Origin: Cohnella xylanilytica
Lineage (GTDB): Bacteria; Bacillota; Bacilli; Paenibacillales; Paenibacillaceae
Assembly: GCF_014212175.1 (NCBI RefSeq)
Contig: NZ_JACJVR010000129.1
Location: 1-58,355 of the forward strand
Reading direction: 5' to 3'
DNA: 58,355 nucleotides
Shown here: in pieces, positions 32,501 to 39,156 of the stretch
Numbering within the stretch: the stretch's first letter is position 1
Layout of the letters: each line of letters opens with the position of its first letter
Program-made: the position numbers and the translations under genes
The notes under the pieces: model-generated
Databases searched by the model: none
Told to the model about the DNA's origin: nothing
Seen by the model: the letters and a program-made list of their open reading frames with translations, nothing else

Positions 32501-33859
32501 CAGCAGAGCAACTTCACGACCGTCGGGGAGAAGGGGATCAACGCGCTGGGAGGCGACATTACCCTCTACGACTCCTACTTCCAGCAGCCCCGGACGACGC
32601 ATGTGTACGCCGGCCCGGGCATCGACAGGCTGGTCGTGACCAACAACCTGTTCAAAGGCGGCCTGCAGCTCGCGAACGAGGCCGGAACGAAGGTAAGCGG
32701 AACGAACCTCGTTCCCGTATCGCTGCGGCTGACGCGGACCGCGCCCGATCCGGCGCATCCGGAGCGGGCGAACGCGAAGCTGACGCTAGCCAATGAGGCG
32801 TCGGAGTCCCCGGTCGGCGGCAAGATCGAGCTGATGCAGCCTTCCGGGTATGCGGGCAAGTTCGTGCCGGTTCGCTTCGCCAAGCTGGCGCTCGGGGCGA
32901 GCGTCGCGATCGACTTGCCTTATCTGGCGAGCGATTCCCTCAAGTATAAGGTGACGCTGGACGACGGACGCGAGTATGTGGCCGCCGTGAAGCTGGGGCA
33001 GTCGTTCGCCGGCCGCGCGGCGGCCGGGGGCGGCGGGCCGCGAGCCGGCGGAGGTCCGGTCGGAGGAGGGAAACCCGGAGAAGATGCGAGACCCGGAGGG
33101 GCGTCGGACTTCCCCGCCATCCAAGTGGCTTCTCCCGACCAATATGCGGGCGGCGCTTGGAAGGGGCCGGACGATCTGAGCGCGACGGCGGCCGTGTCTT
33201 GGGACGAGAAGAAGCTGTACGTGAAGGTGGACGTGCGGGACGACAAGCAATCCCAGACGTTCAAAGGCGTCGATATCTGGCAGGGAGACAGCATCCAGCT
33301 CGGCATCGACTTGTCGCGCAAGGATGGGGCGGCCAGCCGGAACGTCAGCGAGCTCGGATTCGCCTTGAACGACGACGGGACGATCTCCAAGTGGCGCTGG
33401 AGAGCGCCGGAAGGGCTGCCGACCGGCGATCTGGGCGACGCCGTCTCGGCGACGATCGCGCGGGACGCCCGAGCGGGCGTGACGCGATATGACATCGCGA
33501 TTCCGCTGTCGGCTCTGCACGGAGCGGGTTATGGATTCGATCCGTCGGCTCCGCTCGGCTTCTCGCTGCTGATGAACGAGAACGACGGCAGCGGGCGCGC
33601 CGGCTTCATGGAGTACAACCAGGGGATCGGCACGAGCAAGGACTTCACGCTGTACGGCGACCTGTATTTGATCCGCGGCAAATTCGCCGATTGGACGGTG
33701 CCTTCCGCCGAAGCGGCGGTCGCCAAGGCGAAGAAGAGCAGGGACCTGACCTCGATCGACGCCGCGCGCAACTTCGTCGCCCTGCTCCCGGACGGCGGCA
33801 AGAAGACCGCGCTTACGGCGCAGCTTAACGCCCTCGAGAAGCGGCCGCCGCGGCCGTAG
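29576..33859 (+). CDS. large secreted protein with two pectate-lyase-superfamily beta-helices and a CBM9-like end
   Basis: The 1427-residue protein starts at a GTG with AAAGGAGG seven bases upstream and has a signal peptide cleaved after ASA (about 39). An N-terminal beta-sandwich (about 45-200) is followed by a pectate_lyase_3/GH28-related beta-helix starting with YSVADFGAKGDGVADDTQAF (about 223), a second beta-helix unit from about 648 (ASSAIQQALDAAGAAGGGTV), a Gly/Pro-rich hinge (about 1145-1175), and a CBM9-like domain (about 1178-1390). It probably attacks or binds plant cell wall polysaccharide outside the cell. Catalytic residues cannot be assigned by eye, so polysaccharide lyase versus hydrolase remains open. 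It lies just after the importer and is followed by a terminator. Confidence 0.85.
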   Translation: MTDNRIFRPVRTFVSCTLALLLLLGGTPWGPSGPGTASAADESDSVSIALGPDPAENGITARAGDNPDGLTTGTLDGKGYWQTNRAAPGGRTLYLYMNVDDGFLYDNKDNDVYVTVEYLDRGSGSFVLQYDALSAPFKDGPLFNYKNSGLWKTKTFKLSDAKFANGTNGSDFRIGISGGGNPDDNPDLAVASVAVKKVKRSASSSQAKAYDTVYPTDDVVVADYSVADFGAKGDGVADDTQAFQDALDAARSNGGGVVFAPSGTYRIDGTLLVPTGVTLRGDWANPDANAGVVKGTVLAAYAGRGSEDGTSFIQLEPVSGVTNLSIWYPEQSAADPVPYPWTIEQLSGDSATMKNLTLVNPYNGIKIGPVWNELHYVKNVYGTALHTGIFLDFTTDIGRIEGVRLSPAYWSASGLPGAPGEAALRGYMTTHAEGIVMGRSDWEYMSDIRISGFKTGMRVTTRTGSLETANAQLYKIRIEDCNVALKIEGVNDYGLLVTDSRFEASVGDSPKAIYATEGFHSIVQFNTVTVGGSPSSAVVSEGSGVLSFENSSFENWNDGAGGYAIELKGGSLILGQSEFAKPGRHVRLTGAVQTVNAVNSGRDGTLDVANESAGAEVNVTQDARYALETLPAVASTDAAERPKPATRQLFDATAAPYRADRNGGADASSAIQQALDAAGAAGGGTVYLPAGVYRVDSPLTVPSGVELRGSWDVPHHTVGGGSVLFTRYGENPGAGTPALISLEAKAGVRGLSVYYDEQDWNAVKPYAWTIRGKGEGVYAIDTTLINSYQGLDFGTYDTSGHYIDYVAGSPLKEGIFVGGGSEGGIVRNVQFNPHYYGRNNYPNHPSTDADFDKVWSYQKENLDAFRVGDAKGEMIFNTFVYGSEYGIHFVPESSGGPEAVVIGHGTDGSKKGVYLEGAGEGGLSFVNTELVSMSTTDKVYITLEDGFDSVARFFNTSMWGDTTRSIDIKSGTARIQQSNFTTVGEKGINALGGDITLYDSYFQQPRTTHVYAGPGIDRLVVTNNLFKGGLQLANEAGTKVSGTNLVPVSLRLTRTAPDPAHPERANAKLTLANEASESPVGGKIELMQPSGYAGKFVPVRFAKLALGASVAIDLPYLASDSLKYKVTLDDGREYVAAVKLGQSFAGRAAAGGGGPRAGGGPVGGGKPGEDARPGGASDFPAIQVASPDQYAGGAWKGPDDLSATAAVSWDEKKLYVKVDVRDDKQSQTFKGVDIWQGDSIQLGIDLSRKDGAASRNVSELGFALNDDGTISKWRWRAPEGLPTGDLGDAVSATIARDARAGVTRYDIAIPLSALHGAGYGFDPSAPLGFSLLMNENDGSGRAGFMEYNQGIGTSKDFTLYGDLYLIRGKFADWTVPSAEAAVAKAKKSRDLTSIDAARNFVALLPDGGKKTALTAQLNALEKRPPRP

Positions 33860-33898
33860 CGAAGAAGTCGCCGGGGATGGCGCGATAGCAAAAGAGAG

Positions 33899-33930
33899 GC
33901 CGGCCCGACATTCCGTCGGGTCGGCTCTTT
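33899..33930. terminator. bidirectional terminator
   Basis: GCCGGCCCGAC (33899-33909) pairs with GTCGGGTCGGC (33915-33925). T-rich tracts lie on both sides (CTCTTTA on the plus strand, CTCTCTTTT on the minus strand). It serves the beta-helix protein gene and the convergent small gene at 33939. Confidence 0.82.
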
Positions 33931-33938
33931 ATGTTGAA

Positions 33939-34268
33939 TTATCCCCTCTTGCGTTTGGACGCGTTCGCCCGGACGCGCGACAGTTGCTCGCGAAAATCGT
34001 GCAAGTCCTTGATTTTCCTCGCGATATCCTCGATGCGGGAGCTGGCGATTTCATGCATCTCGACGAAGGAATCGAATTCCTTCGTCTTTCTTCGTTCCTT
34101 CCATTCGTCTCTCAATTTGCCAAGGCGGTCAATCTCCATTAGTAACGATTCCATAATCGCGTCGAATCGATCGCTCGTCCAAATCCATTGCAGCAGATGG
34201 CGTTCATACTCGTTGACTCTCAGGGGCGTGCGGTCGGCGGATTTGGGCAACGGTTTAAGAGGGTTCAT
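33939..34268 (-). CDS. hypothetical helical protein, 109 residues
   Basis: I do not recognise the family. The predicted protein is highly charged and almost wholly helical, with heptad-like stretches such as RFDAIMESLLMEIDRLGKLRD and IEDIARKIKDLHDFREQL, and a basic C-terminus ASKRKRG; no signal peptide is seen. I start it at ATG 34268 because GGGAG lies about nine bases upstream. The frame can extend 22 codons further, but that would cover a palindrome. Its base composition is less GC-rich than its neighbours, which hints at a separate origin. It diverges from a tiny gene at 34409, with two similar palindromes between them. Confidence 0.6.
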   Translation of the reverse strand: MNPLKPLPKSADRTPLRVNEYERHLLQWIWTSDRFDAIMESLLMEIDRLGKLRDEWKERRKTKEFDSFVEMHEIASSRIEDIARKIKDLHDFREQLSRVRANASKRKRG

Positions 34269-34281
34269 GGCGGATAGCTCC

Positions 34282-34357
34282 CTTTCGTTACGAAAGTGAT
34301 TAATTTGTATCAGTATCGGATTTTTTAGATCCATTTTGAATCTGTTTTGTAACGAAA
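34282..34357. promoter_or_regulatory. two 13-bp near-palindromes between divergent small genes
   Basis: TTTCGTTACGAAA (34283-34295, extended by flanking C and G) and TTTTGTAACGAAA (34345-34357) share the pattern TTTYGTWACGAAA, 62 bp apart. They lie in an AT-rich divergent region and look like a pair of operator sites. The regulator is unknown. Confidence 0.55.
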
Positions 34358-34364
34358 TTTTGAA

Positions 34365-34397
34365 CTAAAAGTAGCTTTTTATTCTGGCTGCTTTTAG
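34365..34397 (+). promoter_or_regulatory. hairpin abutting the ribosome binding site of the 35-residue gene
   Basis: CTAAAAGTAGC (34365-34375) pairs with GCTGCTTTTAG (34387-34397) with one G-U pair. The 3' arm ends at the first bases of the AGGGGG ribosome binding site, so folding could affect translation. Confidence 0.5.
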
Positions 34398-34408
34398 GGG
34401 GTTATACA

Positions 34409-34516
34409 ATGAGGGATGCGATTCGCAAGCTGCTGGTCGCCTTCGTCTTGCTGACGGCCAATCCGTCCGCAAGACTACGGTCACGCTCGCAAGAGTCCCG
34501 CCGATCGGATCGATAG
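34409..34516 (+). CDS. small ORF, 35 residues, signal-peptide-like
   Basis: An ATG at 34409 is preceded by AGGGGG with seven-base spacing and followed by a strong terminator 15 bases after the stop. The product begins MRDAIRKLLVAFVLLTANPS, a basic start plus a hydrophobic stretch, and then continues with an Arg/Ser-rich hydrophilic tail ending SRRSDR. This could be an exported or membrane-active peptide, a leader peptide, or the small partner of a regulatory pair. It was too short for automatic calling. No family is recognised. The setting (own binding site, hairpin, terminator, operators) is the main evidence that it is real. Confidence 0.45.
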   Translation: MRDAIRKLLVAFVLLTANPSARLRSRSQESRRSDR

Positions 34517-34531
34517 GAGCTAAACGGCAAG

Positions 34532-34560
34532 AAGGGCCGCCTCGAGGCGGCCCTTTCCAT
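34532..34560 (+). terminator. terminator after the 35-residue gene
   Basis: A perfect 10-bp stem AAGGGCCGCC/GGCGGCCCTT with a TCGA loop, followed by TCCATTT. Confidence 0.75.
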
Positions 34561-34574
34561 TTCGCAGATCCGAC

Positions 34575-34690
34575 CGTGAGAGTAATCAGGTTCCGCCATT
34601 CGCCCAATCCGCCGCGGACCCGCCCAAGAGGGTAACCAGGTCGCCTACATCCGGCCAAGCCGGCCTCAGCGCCCGAAGAGGATAAGAATG
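34575..34690. repeat. degenerate three-copy tandem repeat, about 50 bp
   Basis: GAGTAATCAGG (34580), GGGTAACCAGG (34630) and GGATAAGAATGG (34680) recur at 50-bp intervals with intervening CGCCC-rich sequence. The core resembles GAGTAATCCAG of the array at 17219, and the period is almost the same, so this is probably a decayed relative. Nothing else is seen between 34561 and 34740. Confidence 0.6.
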
Positions 34691-34775
34691 GCGAGGAAAG
34701 TTTGGGATCGCCCCCTTTGGCGGGCGGGCGAGGGGGATTAGAATGGAGGCATACGCAGGGGAGGGACGAGAAGCG

Positions 34776-35999
34776 ATGGCGAAAATAACCGGCATCCGAT
34801 GCATACGGACGAGGAAAAACGGCACCTGGACGATCGTAAAGGTGACGACCGACCAGGACGGGCTCTACGGGCTGGGCTCCGCGAACGATCTGTACAACCC
34901 GGAGGCCGTCGTGCAGGCGATCGAGCAGCTGCTGGCCCCGCAGCTGATCGGAAGGGACGCGGCCGACATCGAGGATCTGTGGCACACGATGAACCTGAGC
35001 GGCTACTGGCGCAACGGCTCGATTCTGCAGACGGCCATCGGGGGCATCGACATCGCCCTATGGGATATCAAAGGGAAGGAAGCGGGCCTTCCCGTTTATC
35101 AACTGCTCGGAGGCGCGACCCGGGATGCCGTGCCGTGTTACGGGCATGCGGGCGGGTCGGACATCGCCGAGCTGAAGGAAGACGTCCGCCGGTTCCTGGA
35201 CGAAGGCTATACCGTCGTTCGGGTGCAGATGGGCGGCTACGGCGGAGGAGGCTTCATCGGCCCGGAGAAGGCCAACGTCCCCCGGAACGCCCGGACGAAG
35301 GGGGCGGTGTTCGACGAGCAGGCTTACTTGAACGCCATCCCTCGCATGTTCGAGCAGCTGAGGCTCGAGTTCGGGCCGGACGTCGCGTTCACCCACGACG
35401 CCCACGAGCACCTCTCGCCGATCAACGCGATCCAGCTCGCCCGCCGGCTGGAGCCTTACGGCCTCTTCTTCCTGGAGGACGCCCTCCCTCCCGAGCAGAT
35501 CGGCTGGTACCGCCGGATGCGCGAGCAATGCTCGACGCCGCAGGCGGTCGGGGAGCTGTTCTCGAATCCGCAGGAATGGGTGCCGCTTATCTCCGAGAGG
35601 CTGATCGACTTCATCCGCGTGCGGGTGTCCAAGGCCGGGGGCATCACCGCCTGCCGCAAGATAGCGGCGCTGGCCGAAGCGTTCGGCGTCCGGACCGCCT
35701 GGCAGGAAGGCGGGGAGAACGATCCGATCAACCAGGCGGCGGCGGTCCATCTCGACATGGCGATCTGGAACTTCGGCATCCAGGAGGTCAACCACTTCCG
35801 GCCGGAGGAGAAGTTGGCTTTCCCGGGGCATATTGAGAGACAGGGCGGGTACTTGTACGTCTCCGGCAAGCCGGGGCTCGGCGTCGATCTGGACGAGAAG
35901 CTGGCGGAGAAGCTGCTCGGGGACGGCTGGCAGCCGCGGAGCTATCACATGCCGTACGCGCTGGACCGCAAGGCGGACGGCACTTTGGTTAGACCCTGA
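34776..35999 (+). CDS. enolase-superfamily dehydratase, mannonate dehydratase/RspA-like
   Basis: The 407-residue enzyme has the enolase-superfamily barrel and capping domain, with IGGIDIALWDIKGKEAGLPVYQLLGG (about 88-113), metal ligands in FTHDAHEHLSP and FFLEDALPPEQ, and GELFSNPQEW. These match the ManD/RspA group that dehydrates sugar acids such as D-mannonate or D-gluconate. ATG 34776 follows GGGAGGGA; an upstream ATG at 34743 lacks one. The next gene, an NAD-dependent sugar dehydrogenase, begins 32 bases later, so the pair may convert an aldose or uronate stepwise. Confidence 0.88.
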   Translation: MAKITGIRCIRTRKNGTWTIVKVTTDQDGLYGLGSANDLYNPEAVVQAIEQLLAPQLIGRDAADIEDLWHTMNLSGYWRNGSILQTAIGGIDIALWDIKGKEAGLPVYQLLGGATRDAVPCYGHAGGSDIAELKEDVRRFLDEGYTVVRVQMGGYGGGGFIGPEKANVPRNARTKGAVFDEQAYLNAIPRMFEQLRLEFGPDVAFTHDAHEHLSPINAIQLARRLEPYGLFFLEDALPPEQIGWYRRMREQCSTPQAVGELFSNPQEWVPLISERLIDFIRVRVSKAGGITACRKIAALAEAFGVRTAWQEGGENDPINQAAAVHLDMAIWNFGIQEVNHFRPEEKLAFPGHIERQGGYLYVSGKPGLGVDLDEKLAEKLLGDGWQPRSYHMPYALDRKADGTLVRP

Positions 36000-36031
36000 T
36001 CGGGGCCCCGGAAAAAGAGGAGGACATCGAC

Positions 36032-36880
36032 ATGAGAACCGTCGCGGTGACGGGCGGCAGCGGGAAGCTGGGCCGATGGGTGATCGAGGAGCTGATCCGG
36101 CGGCAATACCGGGTCGTCTCCCTGGACCACAAGCGGTCCGACTCGCTGCGCTGCCCGCAAATCCAAGTGGACATGAACGATCTCGGGCAAGTCGCGAGCG
36201 CCTTGAGAGGAGCCGACGCGGTTATCCATCTGGCGGCGATTCCGGCTCCCGTCGGCTATCCCCACAACTACATTTTCGCCAATAACGTCCTGGGAGGGTT
36301 CAACGTGCTGGAAGCCGCGTCCCTGCTCGGCATTCGCCGGGTCGTCCTCGGCTCGAGCACGTCCTGCTACGGCTTCGCGTGGGCCGAGAAGCCGCTGTCC
36401 CCCGTCTACCTTCCCGTCGACGAGGACCATCCCCATCTCGCGCAGGAAGGCTACGGCTTGTCCAAGACGCTGAACGAGCTGACGGCGGAGATGTTCCATC
36501 GCCGGACCGGCATGCAGGTCGTCAGCCTGCGCTTCTCGCTGATCGCCGCTCCGGGCGAATACGCGGGCTTGGCAGAGGCCGCCCGCAACCCGGAGAGCTT
36601 CCGCAAGATTCTGTGGAGCTGCGTCGACATCCGCGACGCGGCCGGCGCCTGCGTGTCCGCGTTGACTGCCGAGCTGAACGATGGAGCGGTCGCGCTGAAC
36701 GTGACGGGAGACGACGTTCTGAGCGAGTGGGCTACGGAGCGGCTGATCGCCGAATTTTATCCGGAGACGAAGGAGCTGCGCGCCGAGCTGAGGGGCCGGG
36801 AGCCGCTGTTCTCCAACGAGCGGGCCAAGAAGACGCTGGGCTGGAGCCCGGTCCATTCGTGGAGGGACGGGGACGGCTGA
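36032..36880 (+). CDS. NAD-dependent epimerase/dehydratase (extended SDR), possible uronate dehydrogenase-like
   Basis: The 282-residue protein has the NAD-binding motif TGGSGKLG (about 7-14), the extended-SDR sequence ADAVIHLAAIPAP, and the catalytic region SSSTSCYG with YGLSK (Tyr/Lys). The overall layout is similar to hexuronate dehydrogenases and sugar epimerases. GAGGAGG precedes the ATG. It is the second gene of a likely operon with the ManD-like dehydratase; together they could oxidise and dehydrate an acidic sugar. The exact substrate is not readable. Confidence 0.85.
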   Translation: MRTVAVTGGSGKLGRWVIEELIRRQYRVVSLDHKRSDSLRCPQIQVDMNDLGQVASALRGADAVIHLAAIPAPVGYPHNYIFANNVLGGFNVLEAASLLGIRRVVLGSSTSCYGFAWAEKPLSPVYLPVDEDHPHLAQEGYGLSKTLNELTAEMFHRRTGMQVVSLRFSLIAAPGEYAGLAEAARNPESFRKILWSCVDIRDAAGACVSALTAELNDGAVALNVTGDDVLSEWATERLIAEFYPETKELRAELRGREPLFSNERAKKTLGWSPVHSWRDGDG

Positions 36881-36960
36881 TTTTCGAGGATCAACAGGGT
36901 TCCTCCGATCGGCTCAGGGGTGAAGGTTCAAAGCCGGAACCGACAAGCGGCGGAGAGGTG

Positions 36961-36969
36961 TGGTACAAT
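36961..36969 (+). promoter_or_regulatory. extended -10 promoter before fucU
   Basis: TGGTACAAT gives TACAAT (36964-36969) with the TGn extension, about 40 bases before the fucU start. The -35 is poor. Confidence 0.5.
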
Positions 36970-37009
36970 CAGGTCGTTGTCATCCTGATCGCTATTGGAG
37001 GAATTGGAC

Positions 37010-37441
37010 ATGTTGTACGGAATCTCCCCCCTGATCTCTCCCGAATTGCTGAAGGTGCTCGCCGAGATGGGCCACGGCGACGAGATCGTGCTGGCGGACG
37101 GCAACTTCCCGGCGGCCAGCCACGCGGCGCGTCTTATTCGCTGCGACGGCCACGGCGTGCCGGTGCTGCTGGATGCGATTCTGAAGCTGTTCCCGCTGGA
37201 CCCGTACGTGGAGCGTCCGGCCGCTCTGATGCAGGTCGTTCCCGGCGATACGGCCGAGACGCCGATCTGGGACGAGTACCGGACGATCGTCGAGTCGCAC
37301 ACCGGAATCGCCGAGCCGTTCGAGCAGGTGGAGCGGTTCGCGTTCTACGAACGGGCGAAGAAGGCCTACGCCATCGTCGCGACGGGAGAGGGAGCGCTGT
37401 ACGCGAACCTGATCCTCAAGAAGGGCGTTATTAAGGGTTAA
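37010..37441 (+). CDS. fucU: L-fucose mutarotase, RbsD/FucU family
   Basis: The 143-residue protein interconverts alpha and beta anomers of L-fucose or a related sugar. It shows the RbsD/FucU motifs ISPELLKVLAEMGHGDEIVLADGNFP (His in the first loop), the central MQVVPGD and the end ERAKKAYAIVATGE followed by YANLILKKGVI. The details fit FucU better than RbsD. The ATG at 37010 has GGAGG eight bases upstream; a TTG five codons earlier is not needed. No fucose isomerase is nearby. Confidence 0.92.
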   Translation: MLYGISPLISPELLKVLAEMGHGDEIVLADGNFPAASHAARLIRCDGHGVPVLLDAILKLFPLDPYVERPAALMQVVPGDTAETPIWDEYRTIVESHTGIAEPFEQVERFAFYERAKKAYAIVATGEGALYANLILKKGVIKG

Positions 37442-37459
37442 AGATATTTCGATTCGCAC

Positions 37460-37640
37460 TTGTGTATGAAAAATCGTATAAAATTCGCCTCAAGAAGGTG
37501 CACGGTTTGGTTTGTGTGAAAAACCATACAAAATCTACCTTTTGACGGCGTATTGCTTAAGTTTTATATGAAAAATCATACAAATTTCATCTGCTTGCGA
37601 TTATTTCGACGATTTTATACGAAAAATCACACAAGTTAAA
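37460..37640. repeat. AT-rich tandem repeat array, about 51-bp period
   Basis: The core TATGAAAAATCATA and close variants occur four times, with GAAAAA at about 37468, 37518, 37570 and 37621 (steps of 50, 52 and 51 bp). Each core is a short near-palindrome around AAAA. The intervening sequence is not conserved. The array lies between fucU and the xylR terminator; the rest of 37641-37730 shows nothing I can assign. Confidence 0.85.
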
Positions 37641-37732
37641 CCGCCTGCACTCAGATTCTGCACGGTCCAAGCTATTCTTGGATGCGGACCTGAACATGGA
37701 AAACCAAGTCTGTATGTGAATGAGACAATTGT

Positions 37733-37782
37733 AGAAAAAAAGAAGCCGGGCGTTCTCTTGAGCGGAAGAGAACCCGGCTTCT
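37733..37782 (-). terminator. xylR terminator
   Basis: On the minus strand GAAGCCGGG pairs with CCCGGCTTC (37742-37750 with 37773-37781), with an inner GTTCTCTT/AAGAGAAC helix, followed by TTTTTTTC. Confidence 0.92.
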
Positions 37783-37826
37783 TGTCTATGGCGTGCTTCG
37801 ATCGCGCGGGGACGCTAAGAGCAGGC

Positions 37827-38990
37827 TTACGCCGACTTCAGACGGTCGAAGAAGGCGGAGATGGCCAGCTCGGCTGCGCCCATGACGGCCGAACGCTCGC
37901 CGAGCTCCGCGTAGAGGAGATGGACGTTGCGCAGATGGAACCCGAGAGCCCGCTGCTCTACCGTCCGGCGCACCGCTTCTTCGAGCCAAGGGTGCGCCTT
38001 GCTCATCCGGTTGCCGATCACCACCGCGTTCGGGTTAAACACGTTAACGATGTTCGAGATGCCGACGCCCAGATACTCGCCGATGCCTTCGAGCAGCTTC
38101 CGCACCTTGGCATCGCCGGCGGAAGCGGCCGCGAGCAGCTCGTCCAGGTCGCGCGGGTAGCCGAGCTCGGCCGCTTGGTCGAGCAGCGCCTGCTCGGAGG
38201 CGTACAGCTCCCAGCAGCCGCGGTTGCCGCAGCGGCACGGCTTGCCATGGGCTTCCACCGACAGGTGCCCGAGCTCGCCGGAGAAGCCGGACGCTCCCTT
38301 GTACAGCTCGCGGTGGAGAATAAGTCCCGTTCCGATGCCTATGCCGACGCTGACGTACACCATGTTGGAGATGCCGCGGCCGATGCCGTACTTCTGCTCT
38401 CCGAGCGCGCCCACGTTCGCTTCGTTGTCGATCAGGACGGGGATGCCGAACGTCCGGCCTAGCGCCTCCTTCAACGGGATGTCCCGCCAGCCCATGTTCG
38501 GCGCGTACAGCACGGTGCCGCCGCGGTCGACGAGACCGGGCACGCCGACGCCGATGCCGACGACGCCGAAGGCGCTCGCAGGGGCGTCCGCCATCAGCTC
38601 TTGGATGAACGGGCGAAGAACGTTGAACGCTTCGTCCGCGCCGGGCGAAGGCAGGGGCGCCTGGCGCTCCGCCACGATCGTTCCGCGCAAGTCCGTCAGC
38701 ACCCCGCGCAAGTAGTTGACGCCGAGGTCGATCCCGACCGCGTAGCCGGCGGAAGCGATGAACTCGAGCAGCACCGGCTTGCGGCCGCCGCTGGAGACGC
38801 CGGTCCCGATCTCGCGCACGAGCCGATTGTCGATCAGATCCTGGACGAGCGAAGAGACGGTCGCCTTGTTGAGACCGGTCAGCTCGGATATTTTGGCCCG
38901 GGACAGAGGCTCTTCCCGCAGAATCGCCTCCAGCACGATGGCCGTATTCATACGCTTGATGAGCGCTTGGTCGCCTGTGGTTGTTTTCAT
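37827..38990 (-). CDS. xylR: xylose-responsive ROK-family repressor
   Basis: The 387-residue protein has an N-terminal winged helix (about 15-70, EPLSRAKISELTGLNKATVSSLV) and a ROK sugar-kinase-like domain with the nucleotide-type loop GIDLGVNYLRGVLTD and the ROK zinc motif CRCGNRGCWE (near 250). In Bacillus, XylR binds operators before xylA and releases them with xylose. The divergent position to xylA, with two inverted repeats in between, supports the same role here. AAGGAG lies 12 bases before the ATG, a rather long spacing. Confidence 0.95.
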   Translation of the reverse strand: MKTTTGDQALIKRMNTAIVLEAILREEPLSRAKISELTGLNKATVSSLVQDLIDNRLVREIGTGVSSGGRKPVLLEFIASAGYAVGIDLGVNYLRGVLTDLRGTIVAERQAPLPSPGADEAFNVLRPFIQELMADAPASAFGVVGIGVGVPGLVDRGGTVLYAPNMGWRDIPLKEALGRTFGIPVLIDNEANVGALGEQKYGIGRGISNMVYVSVGIGIGTGLILHRELYKGASGFSGELGHLSVEAHGKPCRCGNRGCWELYASEQALLDQAAELGYPRDLDELLAAASAGDAKVRKLLEGIGEYLGVGISNIVNVFNPNAVVIGNRMSKAHPWLEEAVRRTVEQRALGFHLRNVHLLYAELGERSAVMGAAELAISAFFDRLKSA

Positions 38991-39037
38991 GAAGAATAAA
39001 AACTCCTTAAGTTGAAGCCGCGAATAGGAATGCCTCC

Positions 39038-39065
39038 ATCATACCACAATAAACGAGGTTGGCAA
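39038..39065 (-). promoter_or_regulatory. xylR promoter
   Basis: On the minus strand TTGCCA (39065-39060), a 16-bp spacer and TATGAT (39043-39038). The upstream operator overlaps it, suggesting autoregulation. Confidence 0.65.
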
Positions 39066-39087
39066 CTTTGTTTATTGGATAGACAAA
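39048..39087. promoter_or_regulatory. two overlapping XylR operators
   Basis: Site 1: AATAAAC (39048-39054) and GTTTATT (39070-39076) enclose an inner GTTG-G-CAAC palindrome. Site 2: TTTGTTTAT (39067-39075) and ATAGACAAA (39079-39087) around TGG, continuing to CTAA as in Bacillus XylR boxes. Site 1 covers the xylR promoter and site 2 covers the xylA -35. Confidence 0.8.
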
Positions 39088-39108
39088 CTAACTTTCAAGT
39101 GATATGCT
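39080..39108 (+). promoter_or_regulatory. xylA promoter
   Basis: TAGACA (39080-39085), a 17-bp spacer and TATGCT (39103-39108). The -35 lies inside XylR operator site 2. Confidence 0.75.
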
Positions 39109-39156
39109 AGAGCCATAGCAACGCCATCCCACCCTTTATTAGGAGGCCGTACATTC

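Noticed and set aside
27821..32758. A 1645-codon open frame on the minus strand across the binding-protein and beta-helix genes
   Set aside because: It is antisense to two well-supported secreted proteins. The translation is Arg/Val/Leu-rich without domain motifs, as expected from GC-biased codon positions read on the opposite strand.
37460..37640. CRISPR-like array with unique spacers
   Set aside because: Cores are short (about 14 bp), imperfect and irregularly spaced (50-52), and there are no cas genes.
37716..38462. A 248-codon plus-strand frame opposite xylR
   Set aside because: It begins within the xylR terminator and is antisense to a clear ROK-family gene.
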